Shown: positions 27,554 through 36,916 of the stretch, one piece after another
Position numbering within the stretch: position 1 is the stretch's first letter
Layout of the letters: each line of letters starts with the position of its first letter
NCBI GenBank assembly: GCA_018399755.1
Contig: JAGYOE010000001.1
Location: 53,457-117,456 of the forward strand
DNA length: 64,000 bases
Reading direction: 5' to 3'
DNA from: Bacilli bacterium
GTDB taxonomy: Bacteria; Bacillota_I; Bacilli_A; Izemoplasmatales; Hujiaoplasmataceae
The notes under the pieces: generated by a model
What the model saw: the letters and a program-made list of their open reading frames with translations, nothing else
Database searches by the model: none
Told to the model about the DNA's origin: nothing
Program-made: the position numbers and the translations under genes

Positions 27554-27714
27554 ATTTTCACTCCTTAATTATTTCCGTCAAATATTATAACATGTTATTT
27601 AAAAAAATTGAGTTATTAATAAAAAATTATCAAAATATCATTTAGGTTTTTAATTTTTAAAGGTGGAATTTAGTTCATTTAATATGATATAATAATGTTG
27701 GAAGAGGTGGTTTT

Positions 27715-28890
27715 ATGGAAAATTTTATTTTTCATTCTCCTACAAAATTTGTTTTTGGTAAAGATACTGAAATTGAAGTTGGAGATTTATTAAATTCTTA
27801 TGGAGCGAAAAAAGTTTTAATTCATTATGGAACTGGTTCAATTAAGCGTTCTGGTTTATTTGATCGTGTAATTGAGTCTTTGAAAGAAGCTAGGATTGAT
27901 TTTGTGGAATTAGGTGGTGTAGTACCTAATCCAAGAGATGATTTAGTTTATGAAGGTATTGATTTATGTAAAAAAGAAAATGTCGATTTTGTTTTAGCAG
28001 TTGGCGGCGGATCAGCAATTGATTCCGCAAAAGCAATAGCTGCTGGAGCAAAATATGATGGAGATTTTTGGGATTTTTATGATAGAAAAGCAAAGATAGA
28101 AGACGCTTTAAAAATTGGAGTTATTTTAACACTTCCAGCTGCTGGTAGTGAAGGTTCTGCTAGTGCGGTTATTACCAATACAGATAGAATGTTAAAAAGA
28201 GGTTTGAATTCATCTTATTATCGGCCTACGTTTTCAATAATTAATCCAGAGTTAACCTATACTTTGCCTACTTATCAAACTTCTGCAGGTGTAGTGGATA
28301 TGATGGGGCATATTTTTGAAAGATATTTTACAAATAGTAAAAACACATTGTTTGTGGATAGATTAGCTGAGGGAACTTTAGTTTCAATTATGGAAGCCGG
28401 AAAAAAATTGATGAATGAACCAACTAATTATGAAGCAAGATCTATAATTTGTTGGGCCGGAACAATAGCACATAATGGTTTCTTTGGTGTTGGTAGAGAA
28501 GAAGATTGGACAAGCCACAGACTTGAACATGAGTTAAGTGCATTATTAGATGTTACTCATGGAGCTGGGTTAGCTGTTATTTATCCTGCTTATATGAAAT
28601 ACACTTTAAATAATCATATTAAGCGCTACAAACGTTTTGCGGAAAAATTATTTAATATAAATCCTGAGGGAAAAACTGATAAAGAGGTAGCTGAAGCGGG
28701 CATTAAAGCATTAGAGAATTTCTATGAATCAATTGATATGCCTACTAGATTTGCGGGTATTAATGCTTCAGAAAAAGACATTCCAAAACTATTAAAAAAA
28801 CTTGAAGAAAATGGCGGAAAGAGTTTTGGGCAATTTGAAAAATTAACAATTGAAGATGCTAAAAAAATATATCAACTAGCATGTGAATAG
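27715..28890 (+). CDS. Iron-containing alcohol dehydrogenase (butanol dehydrogenase type)
   Basis: A 391-residue group III iron-dependent alcohol dehydrogenase, most like YugJ/BdhA. NAD(P)-binding GGGSAIDSAKAIAAG lies near residues 97-111. The metal ligands lie in VVDMMGHIFERYF (Asp, His) and the C-terminal SHRLEHELSAL and DVTHGAG segments. It interconverts butyraldehyde-like aldehydes and alcohols with NAD(P)H in fermentation. TATAAT at 27688 and GAAGAGGTGG precede the ATG. The ZIP transporter starts 15 bases after its stop, so the two are probably co-transcribed. Confidence 0.92.
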   Translation: MENFIFHSPTKFVFGKDTEIEVGDLLNSYGAKKVLIHYGTGSIKRSGLFDRVIESLKEARIDFVELGGVVPNPRDDLVYEGIDLCKKENVDFVLAVGGGSAIDSAKAIAAGAKYDGDFWDFYDRKAKIEDALKIGVILTLPAAGSEGSASAVITNTDRMLKRGLNSSYYRPTFSIINPELTYTLPTYQTSAGVVDMMGHIFERYFTNSKNTLFVDRLAEGTLVSIMEAGKKLMNEPTNYEARSIICWAGTIAHNGFFGVGREEDWTSHRLEHELSALLDVTHGAGLAVIYPAYMKYTLNNHIKRYKRFAEKLFNINPEGKTDKEVAEAGIKALENFYESIDMPTRFAGINASEKDIPKLLKKLEENGGKSFGQFEKLTIEDAKKIYQLACE

Positions 28891-28905
28891 AAGAGGAGAT
28901 AATCT

Positions 28906-29709
28906 ATGCCAGATACGCAAACTGTTATAATAGCATTTTTGGTAACTCTGGGTGCTGGTTTAGCAACTGGAATTGGTTCATTACTAGCGTTTTATCGAAA
29001 AAAAACTGATGCAAAATTTTTATCTATGTCATTAGGTTTTTCTGCTGGAGTTATGATTTATGTGTCTTTTGTAGAAATTTTTCCTAAAGCAAAAGATAAT
29101 TTAGGTGGCGACTCAAAAGCATATCTTTTGGCAACAATTGCTTTTTTTGTTGGAATTGCAATAATTGCTTTAATTGATAAATTGGTTCCTAGCGCAGAAA
29201 ACCCCCATGAAGTTAGAGATGTTTCTGATTTAAATGATGAAGCTAATAAAAAAAGTTTAATGAGAATGGGTCTTTTTTCAGCTTTGGCTATTGGAATTCA
29301 TAATTTTCCTGAAGGTTTAGCAACTTTTATGGCAATGTTAGATTCTCCTACTTTAGGTATTTCAATCACAATCGCAATCGCAATACATAATATACCAGAA
29401 GGTATAGCGGTTTCAGTGCCGATTTATTATGCTACCGGAGATAAGAAAAAAGCCTTTAAATATTCTTTTTTATCAGGTTTATCTGAACCAATAGGAGCTG
29501 TTGTTGGATATGTATTACTGATAACTATTTTTGGTTCAAGTTTGATGATTATGGGATATGTATTTGCTGGAGTAGCAGGAATAATGGTTTATATTTCCCT
29601 AGATGAATTATTGCCCACTGCAGAAAAATATGGAGAGCACCATTTATCAATTTATGGCTTAATAGCTGGAATGATAGTGATGGCTATAAGTCTTTTGCTT
29701 TTTAGTTAG
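28906..29709 (+). CDS. zupT: ZIP-family zinc/divalent metal transporter
   Basis: A 267-residue ZIP transporter of the ZupT type with about eight membrane helices. The metal-binding signatures are [12 protein letters not shown] on helix 4 and [12 protein letters not shown] on helix 5, each with His-Asn-x-Pro-Glu-Gly. A FVEIFPKA motif lies in helix 2. It imports Zn2+ and sometimes Fe or Mn. It follows the alcohol dehydrogenase with AGAGGAGATAA and may supply metal to it. Full length for the family. Confidence 0.92.
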   Translation: MPDTQTVIIAFLVTLGAGLATGIGSLLAFYRKKTDAKFLSMSLGFSAGVMIYVSFVEIFPKAKDNLGGDSKAYLLATIAFFVGIAIIALIDKLVPSAENPHEVRDVSDLNDEANKKSLMRMGLFSALAIGIHNFPEGLATFMAMLDSPTLGISITIAIAIHNIPEGIAVSVPIYYATGDKKKAFKYSFLSGLSEPIGAVVGYVLLITIFGSSLMIMGYVFAGVAGIMVYISLDELLPTAEKYGEHHLSIYGLIAGMIVMAISLLLFS

Positions 29710-29752
29710 TTTTAATTTTTAATATATAATTTTTTTAAGAAGGAGTGAAAAA

Positions 29753-30853
29753 ATGATTATAGGATCAGTTAGAGAAATTAAAAAACTTGAGAGTCGCGTA
29801 GGATTAACTCCAAGTAGCGTTAAAGAATATGTAAGTCACGGTCATAAAGTTTATATTGAAAAAAATGCTGGGATTAATTCAGGTTTCTCAGATGATGACT
29901 ACATAAATGCAGGAGCTGAAATACTTGATAAAGCTATGGATGTTTGGAATAAATCAGACATGATAGTAAAAGTAAAAGAGCCTTTAGAACCTGAATATAA
30001 ATTTTTTAGAGATGGGTTGATTATTTATACGTATTTACATCTAGCAGCCGATGAAACATTAACACAAGAATTAATGAAAAGAGGTGTGAAATCTGTAGCT
30101 TATGAGACAATTGAATTAGAAGATGGTAAATTACCATGTTTAAAACCAATGAGTTCAGTGGCTGGCCGTTTAGGCGTTATAGAAGGAGCTAAGCATCTTC
30201 AAAAACCATTAGGTGGTTCGGGAATTTTATTATCAGGAGTTCCAGGCACAAGAAGAGCTAATGTTACTATTATAGGTGCTGGTACTGTAGGTGAAAGCGC
30301 AATTAAAATGGCTGTAGGACTAGGAGCTAATGTTACAGTATTAGACATAAATGTAGAAAAATTAACTTATCTAGATGATATATATGGAAATAGAGTTAAC
30401 ACACTTTATTCAAACGCTCATAATATTCAAGAGTCACTAGCAAAATCAGATTTAGTTATTAGTGGGGTATTATTACCAGGCGCTAAAGCACCAAAAATAA
30501 TTAAAAAAGAGTATTATAAAGATATGGCTCCTGGATCAGTGATTGTGGATGTAGCGATAGATCAAGGAGGCTCAACAGAAGTATCAAAGCCTACTTATCA
30601 TGATAACCCAACCTTTATAGTTGATGATATTATTCATTATTGCGTAGCTAATATGCCTGGGGCAGTACCTCAAACTTCCACAGTGGCCTTAAATAATTCA
30701 ACAATAAGATATGGACTAATGATAGCTAATTTAGGATTAGAAAAAGCAATGAATTTATCTAAACCAATTAAACTAGGAGTTAATACTTATAATGGAAAAT
30801 GCACTTGTAAAGGTGTTTGCGAGGCTTTTGAATTAGAGTATAAAGTTTTATAA
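29753..30853 (+). CDS. ald: Alanine dehydrogenase
   Basis: A 366-residue NAD-dependent alanine dehydrogenase. The N-terminal GSVREIKKLESRVGLTPSSV is the family start. Catalytic Lys lies in IVKVKEP and His in YTYLHLAAD. NAD-binding VTIIGAGTVGESA is near residue 170, and DVAIDQGGSTE follows. It catalyses reversible oxidative deamination of L-alanine to pyruvate and ammonia. The C-terminus has a Cys-rich CTCKGVC. AGAAGGAGTGA precedes the ATG. It lies 43 bases after zupT, so co-transcription is possible. Confidence 0.96.
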   Translation: MIIGSVREIKKLESRVGLTPSSVKEYVSHGHKVYIEKNAGINSGFSDDDYINAGAEILDKAMDVWNKSDMIVKVKEPLEPEYKFFRDGLIIYTYLHLAADETLTQELMKRGVKSVAYETIELEDGKLPCLKPMSSVAGRLGVIEGAKHLQKPLGGSGILLSGVPGTRRANVTIIGAGTVGESAIKMAVGLGANVTVLDINVEKLTYLDDIYGNRVNTLYSNAHNIQESLAKSDLVISGVLLPGAKAPKIIKKEYYKDMAPGSVIVDVAIDQGGSTEVSKPTYHDNPTFIVDDIIHYCVANMPGAVPQTSTVALNNSTIRYGLMIANLGLEKAMNLSKPIKLGVNTYNGKCTCKGVCEAFELEYKVL

Positions 30854-30889
30854 TATGAAATATATATTATTATATACAATAATAAAAAT

Positions 30890-30913
30890 AACCAGGAATT
30901 AAATTTCCTGGTT
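30890..30913. terminator. Bidirectional terminator after ald
   Basis: AACCAGGAA-TTAAAT-TTCCTGGTT flanked by A and T tracts between convergent genes. Confidence 0.85.
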
Positions 30914-31896
30914 TATTTTTTCGTTTTATATTCTTCTTTATTAAATATTTTAAATAAAGAGCCTTTTTTATTTTTAGCTTGATACATTGCGAAATCTGCA
31001 TAATCTATTAAGAGATGAATGTCAGTTGTATCTTTATTGTAAATTGCTATTCCAAAAGATAAATCAAGTGGAAGAGTTACATCTTCAATTTCAATATTAT
31101 ATATAACTGTATCTTTAAAAGTTTCAACTAAACTTTTTATATTAGACTTAGAGATATCTTTAATTCCAGGAATAAATATACCAAATTCATCTCCAGCTAT
31201 ACGCATTTTTACTGCATCTTCAAATGGTAATTTTTTTATTCTTTTAGCAAATTCAATCAAGTATTTATCGCCTAGATTATGGCCATAAGTATCGTTGATT
31301 AATTTGAAGTCATCAATATCAATAAACCAAAATAATCCATAATCTTCTTTATGCTTTTTAATGACTAGATTGATTTCATCGCGATATTGATATCTGCTTA
31401 CTAAATCTGTTAATGGATCAGAAACTAACCGATCATTTAAGATTGAATTAAGACGATTGAGTTTATTGTTTAGTTTTTCTGTTTCACGAGTTTTGTTTAT
31501 TATTTGATTATTTAATTTTTGAATACTGTTGTAGATAAATTGATTATCGCCTTTATCGAAATTTTTGTTATTTACACTACAGTGATGTGATAAAACCGAC
31601 AAAATATTTATTATTAAAGTTTTTTGTTCTTTACCTAAGTCAATATCGGTCGCATAAAAAAGATAATGGCTTCCTAAAGGTTGTAAAATAATTTTGAAGC
31701 TTTGTTGGTTGATATTGACATTAATAAATGAGTGTGTTTTCTTTTTTGAATGTAACAGTTTCTTAACTCTTTCGCTATCATCAGCGCTTAAAATAGTATA
31801 AATACTTCTAGGAATTTCTTTATCTAAATTGCAATTTGCAAAATAAGTGTAATCTATCACTCCTAAATCATTTACTCTAAATAATAAATCAGCCAT
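30913..31896 (-). CDS. Diguanylate cyclase-like GGDEF protein with PAS-like N-terminus
   Basis: A 327-residue protein. Residues 1-90 look like a PAS/sensor domain (FRVNDLGVIDYTYF, then a strand-rich region). Residues ~115-155 form a coiled-coil linker, and a GGDEF domain follows from ~157. The domain has DPLTDLVSRYQY, the Mg-binding FIDIDDFKLINDTYGH, and RIAGDEFGIF at 232-240, so the signature is AGDEF rather than GGDEF, a variant found in some active cyclases. No inhibitory RxxD is seen in the usual place. The ORF track overextends it; the ATG at 31896 after AGAGGTGTTTAACC overlaps the upstream B12-binding gene by 8 bases. Product presumably makes cyclic di-GMP. Confidence 0.88.
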   Translation of the reverse strand: MADLLFRVNDLGVIDYTYFANCNLDKEIPRSIYTILSADDSERVKKLLHSKKKTHSFINVNINQQSFKIILQPLGSHYLFYATDIDLGKEQKTLIINILSVLSHHCSVNNKNFDKGDNQFIYNSIQKLNNQIINKTRETEKLNNKLNRLNSILNDRLVSDPLTDLVSRYQYRDEINLVIKKHKEDYGLFWFIDIDDFKLINDTYGHNLGDKYLIEFAKRIKKLPFEDAVKMRIAGDEFGIFIPGIKDISKSNIKSLVETFKDTVIYNIEIEDVTLPLDLSFGIAIYNKDTTDIHLLIDYADFAMYQAKNKKGSLFKIFNKEEYKTKK

Positions 31897-32953
31897 GGTT
31901 AAACACCTCTTTAGACCAATTAAGCAATTCTTTAGCATCATTAGTTGATATATCCACATGCCATTTTTTCCAAACTTGATTTGTCATTTTAAAAGCCCGG
32001 CCACCAACAGCTATTTTAGGTGGATTATCTAGTTTTTGTAAGTCTTCAATTATTTCTTTACATTCTGTTAAGTGTTGTGGCATTGTGACAGAGAGAATAA
32101 TTAAATTTGGTTTTGATTTTTTAACTTTATTGATAATTACTTTTTTAGGAATACCAGCACCTAAATATGTACTATCCCAACCATGATACTCAAATAAATC
32201 AGAAATCATTCTTGCGCCCATTTCATGTAATTCACTACCAACACTACAAGCAACTAAGGTTAAACCGTTTCTATCTGTAGAAAATATTTTAGTATAAAAC
32301 TGAGATAAAACAGTTTGAGTAATTGAAGTCATATAGTGTTCTTGGTCAACAGAAATAATATTTTTTTGCCATCTTTCACCAATTTCTACCATAACTTCTT
32401 GAAGAATATCTACATAGATATCTTCTAAAGGAATATTGGTTTTCTCAATTTCTATAATATATTCAATAGCTTTAGACGTTTTTTCTTTCATAAGATAATC
32501 AAGATATGTTTCACGAATATGAGCATATTTACCTTTATTAAAGTTTGATGGCTTGTCTTTAATTTCATAGTTTTTTGTTAGTTCTATAGCATTTTTTAGA
32601 TAATTATGAATGGTTTTATATTCAAAGGTATCTAAAACTTTTTTTAATTCTTTATCTAATAAATTGTAATGAATAACCATGTGCTCTTTTATTCGTTCTT
32701 TAGTTAAATCTGGCATTAGATTTACCATTAATTCATATAACCATTTAGCATATTCTAGAAATAAATTGTCTTCTTCAAGATTATAACTCACTTCTAAAAA
32801 ACTAAGATTATAAAGAATATCTTCATACATCTTTTTTTTGCGATAGTCATCATATTCTTCTTCGAGTTTCTTATCTTCAATAAAGTGTTGTTTATACACA
32901 TTCTCAGCTACTTTATTAAAAGCTGTAGAAAGAGTGTTATTTAATAGGCTCAT
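31889..32953 (-). CDS. CarH-like cobalamin-binding protein without DNA-binding domain
   Basis: A 354-residue protein. About 150 N-terminal residues are helical and charged, with no helix-turn-helix. A helical B12 cap domain follows with W195-x9-E205-H206, the W-x9-EH motif of CarH/LitR adenosylcobalamin photoreceptors. The Rossmann-type B12-binding domain has E241-L-H243-x-x-G246, giving the lower axial His ligand, then SVTMPQHLTEC and KIAVGGRAF. Families with these motifs sense light through adenosylcobalamin. Here the output is probably protein contact with the coupled GGDEF protein. The ATG follows ATGGAGGTTAACT. Confidence 0.88.
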   Translation of the reverse strand: MSLLNNTLSTAFNKVAENVYKQHFIEDKKLEEEYDDYRKKKMYEDILYNLSFLEVSYNLEEDNLFLEYAKWLYELMVNLMPDLTKERIKEHMVIHYNLLDKELKKVLDTFEYKTIHNYLKNAIELTKNYEIKDKPSNFNKGKYAHIRETYLDYLMKEKTSKAIEYIIEIEKTNIPLEDIYVDILQEVMVEIGERWQKNIISVDQEHYMTSITQTVLSQFYTKIFSTDRNGLTLVACSVGSELHEMGARMISDLFEYHGWDSTYLGAGIPKKVIINKVKKSKPNLIILSVTMPQHLTECKEIIEDLQKLDNPPKIAVGGRAFKMTNQVWKKWHVDISTNDAKELLNWSKEVFNHG

Positions 32954-33058
32954 AGTTAACCTCCATTAATATGTTTTCTAATTATATTATATCATATCTA
33001 TAAATAATAAACATTTATGATTGTTGTTATAACTTTTGAATAAATTACTAAATTTTTA

Positions 33059-33088
33059 TTTACAAGTTGAGGTTAATTTTGTTATACT
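33059..33088 (+). promoter_or_regulatory. Promoter of the sialate O-acetylesterase-like gene
   Basis: TTTACA (33059-33064), 18-base spacer, TATACT (33083-33088), about 30 bases before the ATG. Confidence 0.55.
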
Positions 33089-33118
33089 AATCGTAATGTG
33101 CCTGAAGGAGTTGCGAGA

Positions 33119-34396
33119 ATGAAAAAAAGATTTAGCTTAGATCCGGTTTTTACTGATAATATGATTTTTCAAGCAAATAAACCAATAAGAATTTTTGGCA
33201 AATGCAAAAAAAGAACAGAATTAACCGTAAAATTTTTAAATCAAGAAAAAACTATAAAGACTGATTCAAACACTTTTGTAATCGAACTAAAGCCTGAAGA
33301 TTATCACTCTAAACCTTTTGCTTTTTCAATTACTTCTAAGAAACAAACAATTACCATTTTTAATGTATTGATAGGTGATGTGTTTTTGTTTTTAGGAGGA
33401 GAGAAAGTTAAACAAAGTTTAGCTGATACTAATACAATTGAAGATTATAAATTTGGCGATACACGAATACTAGATTTAACAAACACAAAGAAGTGGTTGA
33501 GCAGTTCAAGAGATGATTTGTCTTCAGTAAGTGCAATTAGTTATTTGTTTTTAAAAACTTTAAAAAAGAAAATTAATCAACCAATTGGAGTTATTGCCTA
33601 TAGCAATATTGAAGAGAATATATTTTCATGGTCTAATAAATCGTCCATTTTAAATGATAAAGAGATGTATAATTATATAAATTGTCAAGTTGATAAGAAA
33701 AACAATCTTTTAGCTAAAGATTTTATTTTCCTGCAAAAACATATTTTTAATTTAGCCTATAAAGCCATTGTTTTTTATCAAGGCGAAAATGATTTATTAC
33801 ATTATCATTTTTATGAGAAAGCTTTTAGACTTTTAATAAAAGCATATCGCTTAGAACTAAAAGAAAAAATACTACCGTTTAATATTATCCAAGTTCCAGG
33901 TTTTGATAAGAGTAAAAACTATATAGGGGCTAGTGAAATAAGAATAGCACAAAGCAACTTATATTCTGAAAAAAATCAAGTTTATTTAACAAGCGTGATA
34001 GATATTAACGAAATTGAAGATGTAAATGTAATAAACAATATCTTGTCTAAACGTCTAGCCAATATGATGTTAGATAAACAATATAATATTGGTAAAAACA
34101 GTTTATGTCCACAGGTTTTTTCGTATAAATTAAATGCAAATAAACTTTATATTTATATTGAAAGTAATTATTTAAACCTTATTTCTAGATCAAATCAAAA
34201 GTTAAGTTTTACTTATTCTGAAAATAAAGTTGATTATTTACCTTTAAAAAAAGTTAAACTTAACGGTAATCAAATAATGATAAAAATTAATTCTGATATG
34301 AAAGAAATAAGATATGCCTATGATAATAATCCTAATTGCGATATTTATTCTAGTAATAGCTTACCGTTATTACCATTTAAGGCAAAATTAAACTAA
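33119..34396 (+). CDS. Sialate O-acetylesterase-like protein lacking the nucleophile
   Basis: A 425-residue protein whose N-terminus matches the SASA family: DPVFTDNMIFQANKPIRIFG, a beta-sandwich, then NVLIGDVFLFLGGEKV. In active members this last part is GDVW..SGQSNM with the catalytic Ser. Here GQSN is replaced by GGEK (about residues 93-96). The later YQGENDL block is retained. So it has the fold but probably not the normal hydrolase chemistry. No signal peptide is present, suggesting a cytoplasmic location. The ATG at 33119 after AAGGAG is preferred to the GTG used in the track. Followed by a terminator. Confidence 0.75.
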   Translation: MKKRFSLDPVFTDNMIFQANKPIRIFGKCKKRTELTVKFLNQEKTIKTDSNTFVIELKPEDYHSKPFAFSITSKKQTITIFNVLIGDVFLFLGGEKVKQSLADTNTIEDYKFGDTRILDLTNTKKWLSSSRDDLSSVSAISYLFLKTLKKKINQPIGVIAYSNIEENIFSWSNKSSILNDKEMYNYINCQVDKKNNLLAKDFIFLQKHIFNLAYKAIVFYQGENDLLHYHFYEKAFRLLIKAYRLELKEKILPFNIIQVPGFDKSKNYIGASEIRIAQSNLYSEKNQVYLTSVIDINEIEDVNVINNILSKRLANMMLDKQYNIGKNSLCPQVFSYKLNANKLYIYIESNYLNLISRSNQKLSFTYSENKVDYLPLKKVKLNGNQIMIKINSDMKEIRYAYDNNPNCDIYSSNSLPLLPFKAKLN

Positions 34397-34419
34397 AGCA
34401 AGTGAGAAACTTGCTTTTT
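34395..34419 (+). terminator. Terminator
   Basis: AAAGCAAG-TGAGAAA-CTTGCTTT plus T-rich tail, overlapping the last codon region of the preceding gene. Confidence 0.75.
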
Positions 34420-34458
34420 AAATTTTTATTCTAAGGTATAATATAGGTGGTGATATTT

Positions 34459-36795
34459 ATGAAAGAAATAAATGTAAGTATAAAAGAACTTGTTGAATTT
34501 ATTTATGGTTCTGGCAGTATTACTAATTTGAAAGCACTAAAAAGAAGAGGCCAGGAAGGAACATTGATTCATAAATTTTGGCAAGATAAATATAAAGCAG
34601 ATGATGAATTAGAAGTTTTTGTTAGTGATGCTTTTAAAATAAAAGATTTTACAATTAATCTTAGCGGAAGAATTGATGGTGTTTTATTTAGAGATAATAA
34701 CTATATTATTGAAGAGATTAAATCCACTACTATCGATTTAGATAATTTAGATGAGACTACTACACCAAGTCATTTATCACAAGCTAAAATTTACGCTTAT
34801 ATATTTTCAAAAATAAATAATTTATCTGGAATTGATATTTGGTTAACCTATATATATGTTAAAGATAGAACTGTTAAACAGTTCAAAAACTATTATAGTA
34901 TCGAAGAGTTAACAAAGTTTTATAATAAAACGCTTAATTTATTTGTTGATTGGCAAGAGAAACTAATTAACCATGAAAAAAATCGTTTATCATCAATAGC
35001 GGGTTTAAATTTTCCTTTTAAAGAATATAGGTTTAATCAAAGAAGGATGATGGCGGTAGTTTACCGTAATATTATTGCAAAAGATATAGCTTATATTGAA
35101 GCACCAACTGGCTTAGGTAAAACAGTTGCCGCAATTTTTTCTGGGTTAAAAGCAATTCATCAACCCAGACAAAAAGTTTTTTATTTAACCGCCAAAAACG
35201 ATGGTAAAAGGACAGCTTTAGAAACTATTAAACTATTAGAAAAAGCTGGATTAAAAGCTAAAACTGTAGAGATTACTGCAAAAGATAATGTTTGTTTTTT
35301 AGAAAAAAGAGATTGTGATCCCTTGGTTTGCCCGTTTGCGAACGGATATTATTCACGGGTTTTTAAAGCTATAGAAGATGTTTTTGTTAATGAGATGATT
35401 TTTTCAAGAAGAGTTATTGAAAAATATGCTAGAAAGCATGAAGTATGTCCTTTTGAACTAAGTCTAGATTTATCTAATTTTTCAGATATAATTATTTGTG
35501 ATTATAATTATGTATTTGATCCAATTGTTCATTTAATAAGGTATTTTGAAGAAAATAGATATCAACCGATAATCCTCGTTGATGAAGCTCATAATTTGGT
35601 TTCAAGATCGCGAGATATGTATTCGGCTAGTATTAAAAAAAGGATGTTTTCTGAGTTCTTAGAAATCGCTAAATTTTTTAAACCCAACCCAACATATCAA
35701 ATAAAATCAATAATTAAGCTTTTTTCAGAAGTTGAAGTGGAATTAGAAAAAGTAAACTTTAAACGTAAATATGAAATTAATCCTGTTTTATTAGAAAAAC
35801 TTAAGACATTACTAATTAAACTAGATGATATTTTAAGTAATGAAGAAATTAAATTTGAAAAAGCAGAAATTCAAGACTTATATTTTGAAGTGAATCGATT
35901 CTTAAAAATTTCTGAATATTATAATAAAGAATTTGTCTATTTATTAGAAAAAGATAAGGAAGATGTTTATATTTCAATTAAATGTTTAAATGCATCAGGT
36001 TATATAAATAATGTAATAGAAGACTATATTGAAAGTATTGTTTTTTTTAGCGCAACTTTAAAACCAATTGATTACTATAAAAATTTATTAACTAATAATT
36101 TAGGACAATTTGTTGCTTTAACAAGTGGTTTTAAACAAACAAATTTATTAGTGCTAGCTGTAGATGATGTATCAACTAGATATAACGATAGAGAAGCATC
36201 AATTCCAAGAATTATCGAAACTATTTCTGCAATGGTAAAAGCAAAACCAGGTAATTATATTGTGTATTTTCCTAGTTATAGATATATGAAACGGGTACAA
36301 ACAAAGGCGTTTGAAACTATGAAAAATGTAAATTTTATAACCCAAACAAGGGCTATGAAAACAAGCGAAAGAGATTCGACAATGGACTTGTTTAAAAACC
36401 CTGAGGCTAAGACGCAAGTATTTATGTTTGTAATGGGCGGTATATTTGGTGAATCTATTGATTTAATCGGAGAACTTCTAAGTGGAGTTTTAATTGTCGG
36501 AGTTGGCTTGCCAGGGTTAAGTAATTATAATAATGTATTAAAATCACATTATGATATTAGTTTTAACAATGGTTTTGACTATGCCTATACTTATCCAGGA
36601 TTAAATAAAGTTATTCAGGCAGTGGGAAGAGTTATTAGAACAGAAGAGGATAGAGGTATTGCTATTTTATTAGATGATCGGTTTACAATGAGAAAATATT
36701 TACGTCTATACCCTAATTCTTGGAGTCATTTATCTGTTTGTAATAATCCTGATGATATTTATGAAATGACAAAAAGTTTTTGGGAAAGCGAATAA
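34459..36795 (+). CDS. PD-(D/E)XK nuclease fused to XPD/DinG-type Fe-S helicase
   Basis: A 778-residue protein. Residues 1-180 form a Cas4/RecB-like nuclease domain: D73 in GRIDGVL, E86-I-K88 in IEEIKST, and QxxxY at Q108-Y112. Residues 190 onward are a superfamily 2 XPD/Rad3 helicase with Walker A EAPTGLGKT (214-222), a VDEAH box, and motif VI QAVGRVIRTEED. Four Cys between motifs Ia and II (in NVCFLEKRDCDPLVCP and HEVCPF) fit the XPD Fe-S cluster. Likely unwinds and trims DNA in repair. The ATG at 34459 follows TAGGTGGTGA; the track extends to a weaker upstream start. Confidence 0.9.
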   Translation: MKEINVSIKELVEFIYGSGSITNLKALKRRGQEGTLIHKFWQDKYKADDELEVFVSDAFKIKDFTINLSGRIDGVLFRDNNYIIEEIKSTTIDLDNLDETTTPSHLSQAKIYAYIFSKINNLSGIDIWLTYIYVKDRTVKQFKNYYSIEELTKFYNKTLNLFVDWQEKLINHEKNRLSSIAGLNFPFKEYRFNQRRMMAVVYRNIIAKDIAYIEAPTGLGKTVAAIFSGLKAIHQPRQKVFYLTAKNDGKRTALETIKLLEKAGLKAKTVEITAKDNVCFLEKRDCDPLVCPFANGYYSRVFKAIEDVFVNEMIFSRRVIEKYARKHEVCPFELSLDLSNFSDIIICDYNYVFDPIVHLIRYFEENRYQPIILVDEAHNLVSRSRDMYSASIKKRMFSEFLEIAKFFKPNPTYQIKSIIKLFSEVEVELEKVNFKRKYEINPVLLEKLKTLLIKLDDILSNEEIKFEKAEIQDLYFEVNRFLKISEYYNKEFVYLLEKDKEDVYISIKCLNASGYINNVIEDYIESIVFFSATLKPIDYYKNLLTNNLGQFVALTSGFKQTNLLVLAVDDVSTRYNDREASIPRIIETISAMVKAKPGNYIVYFPSYRYMKRVQTKAFETMKNVNFITQTRAMKTSERDSTMDLFKNPEAKTQVFMFVMGGIFGESIDLIGELLSGVLIVGVGLPGLSNYNNVLKSHYDISFNNGFDYAYTYPGLNKVIQAVGRVIRTEEDRGIAILLDDRFTMRKYLRLYPNSWSHLSVCNNPDDIYEMTKSFWESE

Positions 36796-36823
36796 TTTAA
36801 TGATAAAATGCCTAAATTTATTT

Positions 36824-36850
36824 AAAAACGAGAGGTTTTCTCGTTTTTTT
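36824..36850 (+). terminator. Terminator before the ribosomal cluster
   Basis: AAAACGAGA-GGT-TTTCTCGTTTT and a T7 tail. Confidence 0.85.
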
Positions 36851-36881
36851 AAAGAAATATTAAAGTTCACGGAAAAAATCC

Positions 36882-36910
36882 TTGCATTTGAAATATAAAT
36901 TTGGTATTAT
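36882..36910 (+). promoter_or_regulatory. Promoter of the S10-spc-alpha cluster
   Basis: TTGCAT (36882-36887), 17-base spacer, TATTAT (36905-36910), followed by the leader RNA. It is the main visible promoter for the long cluster. Confidence 0.75.
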
Positions 36911-36916
36911 ATTAAA

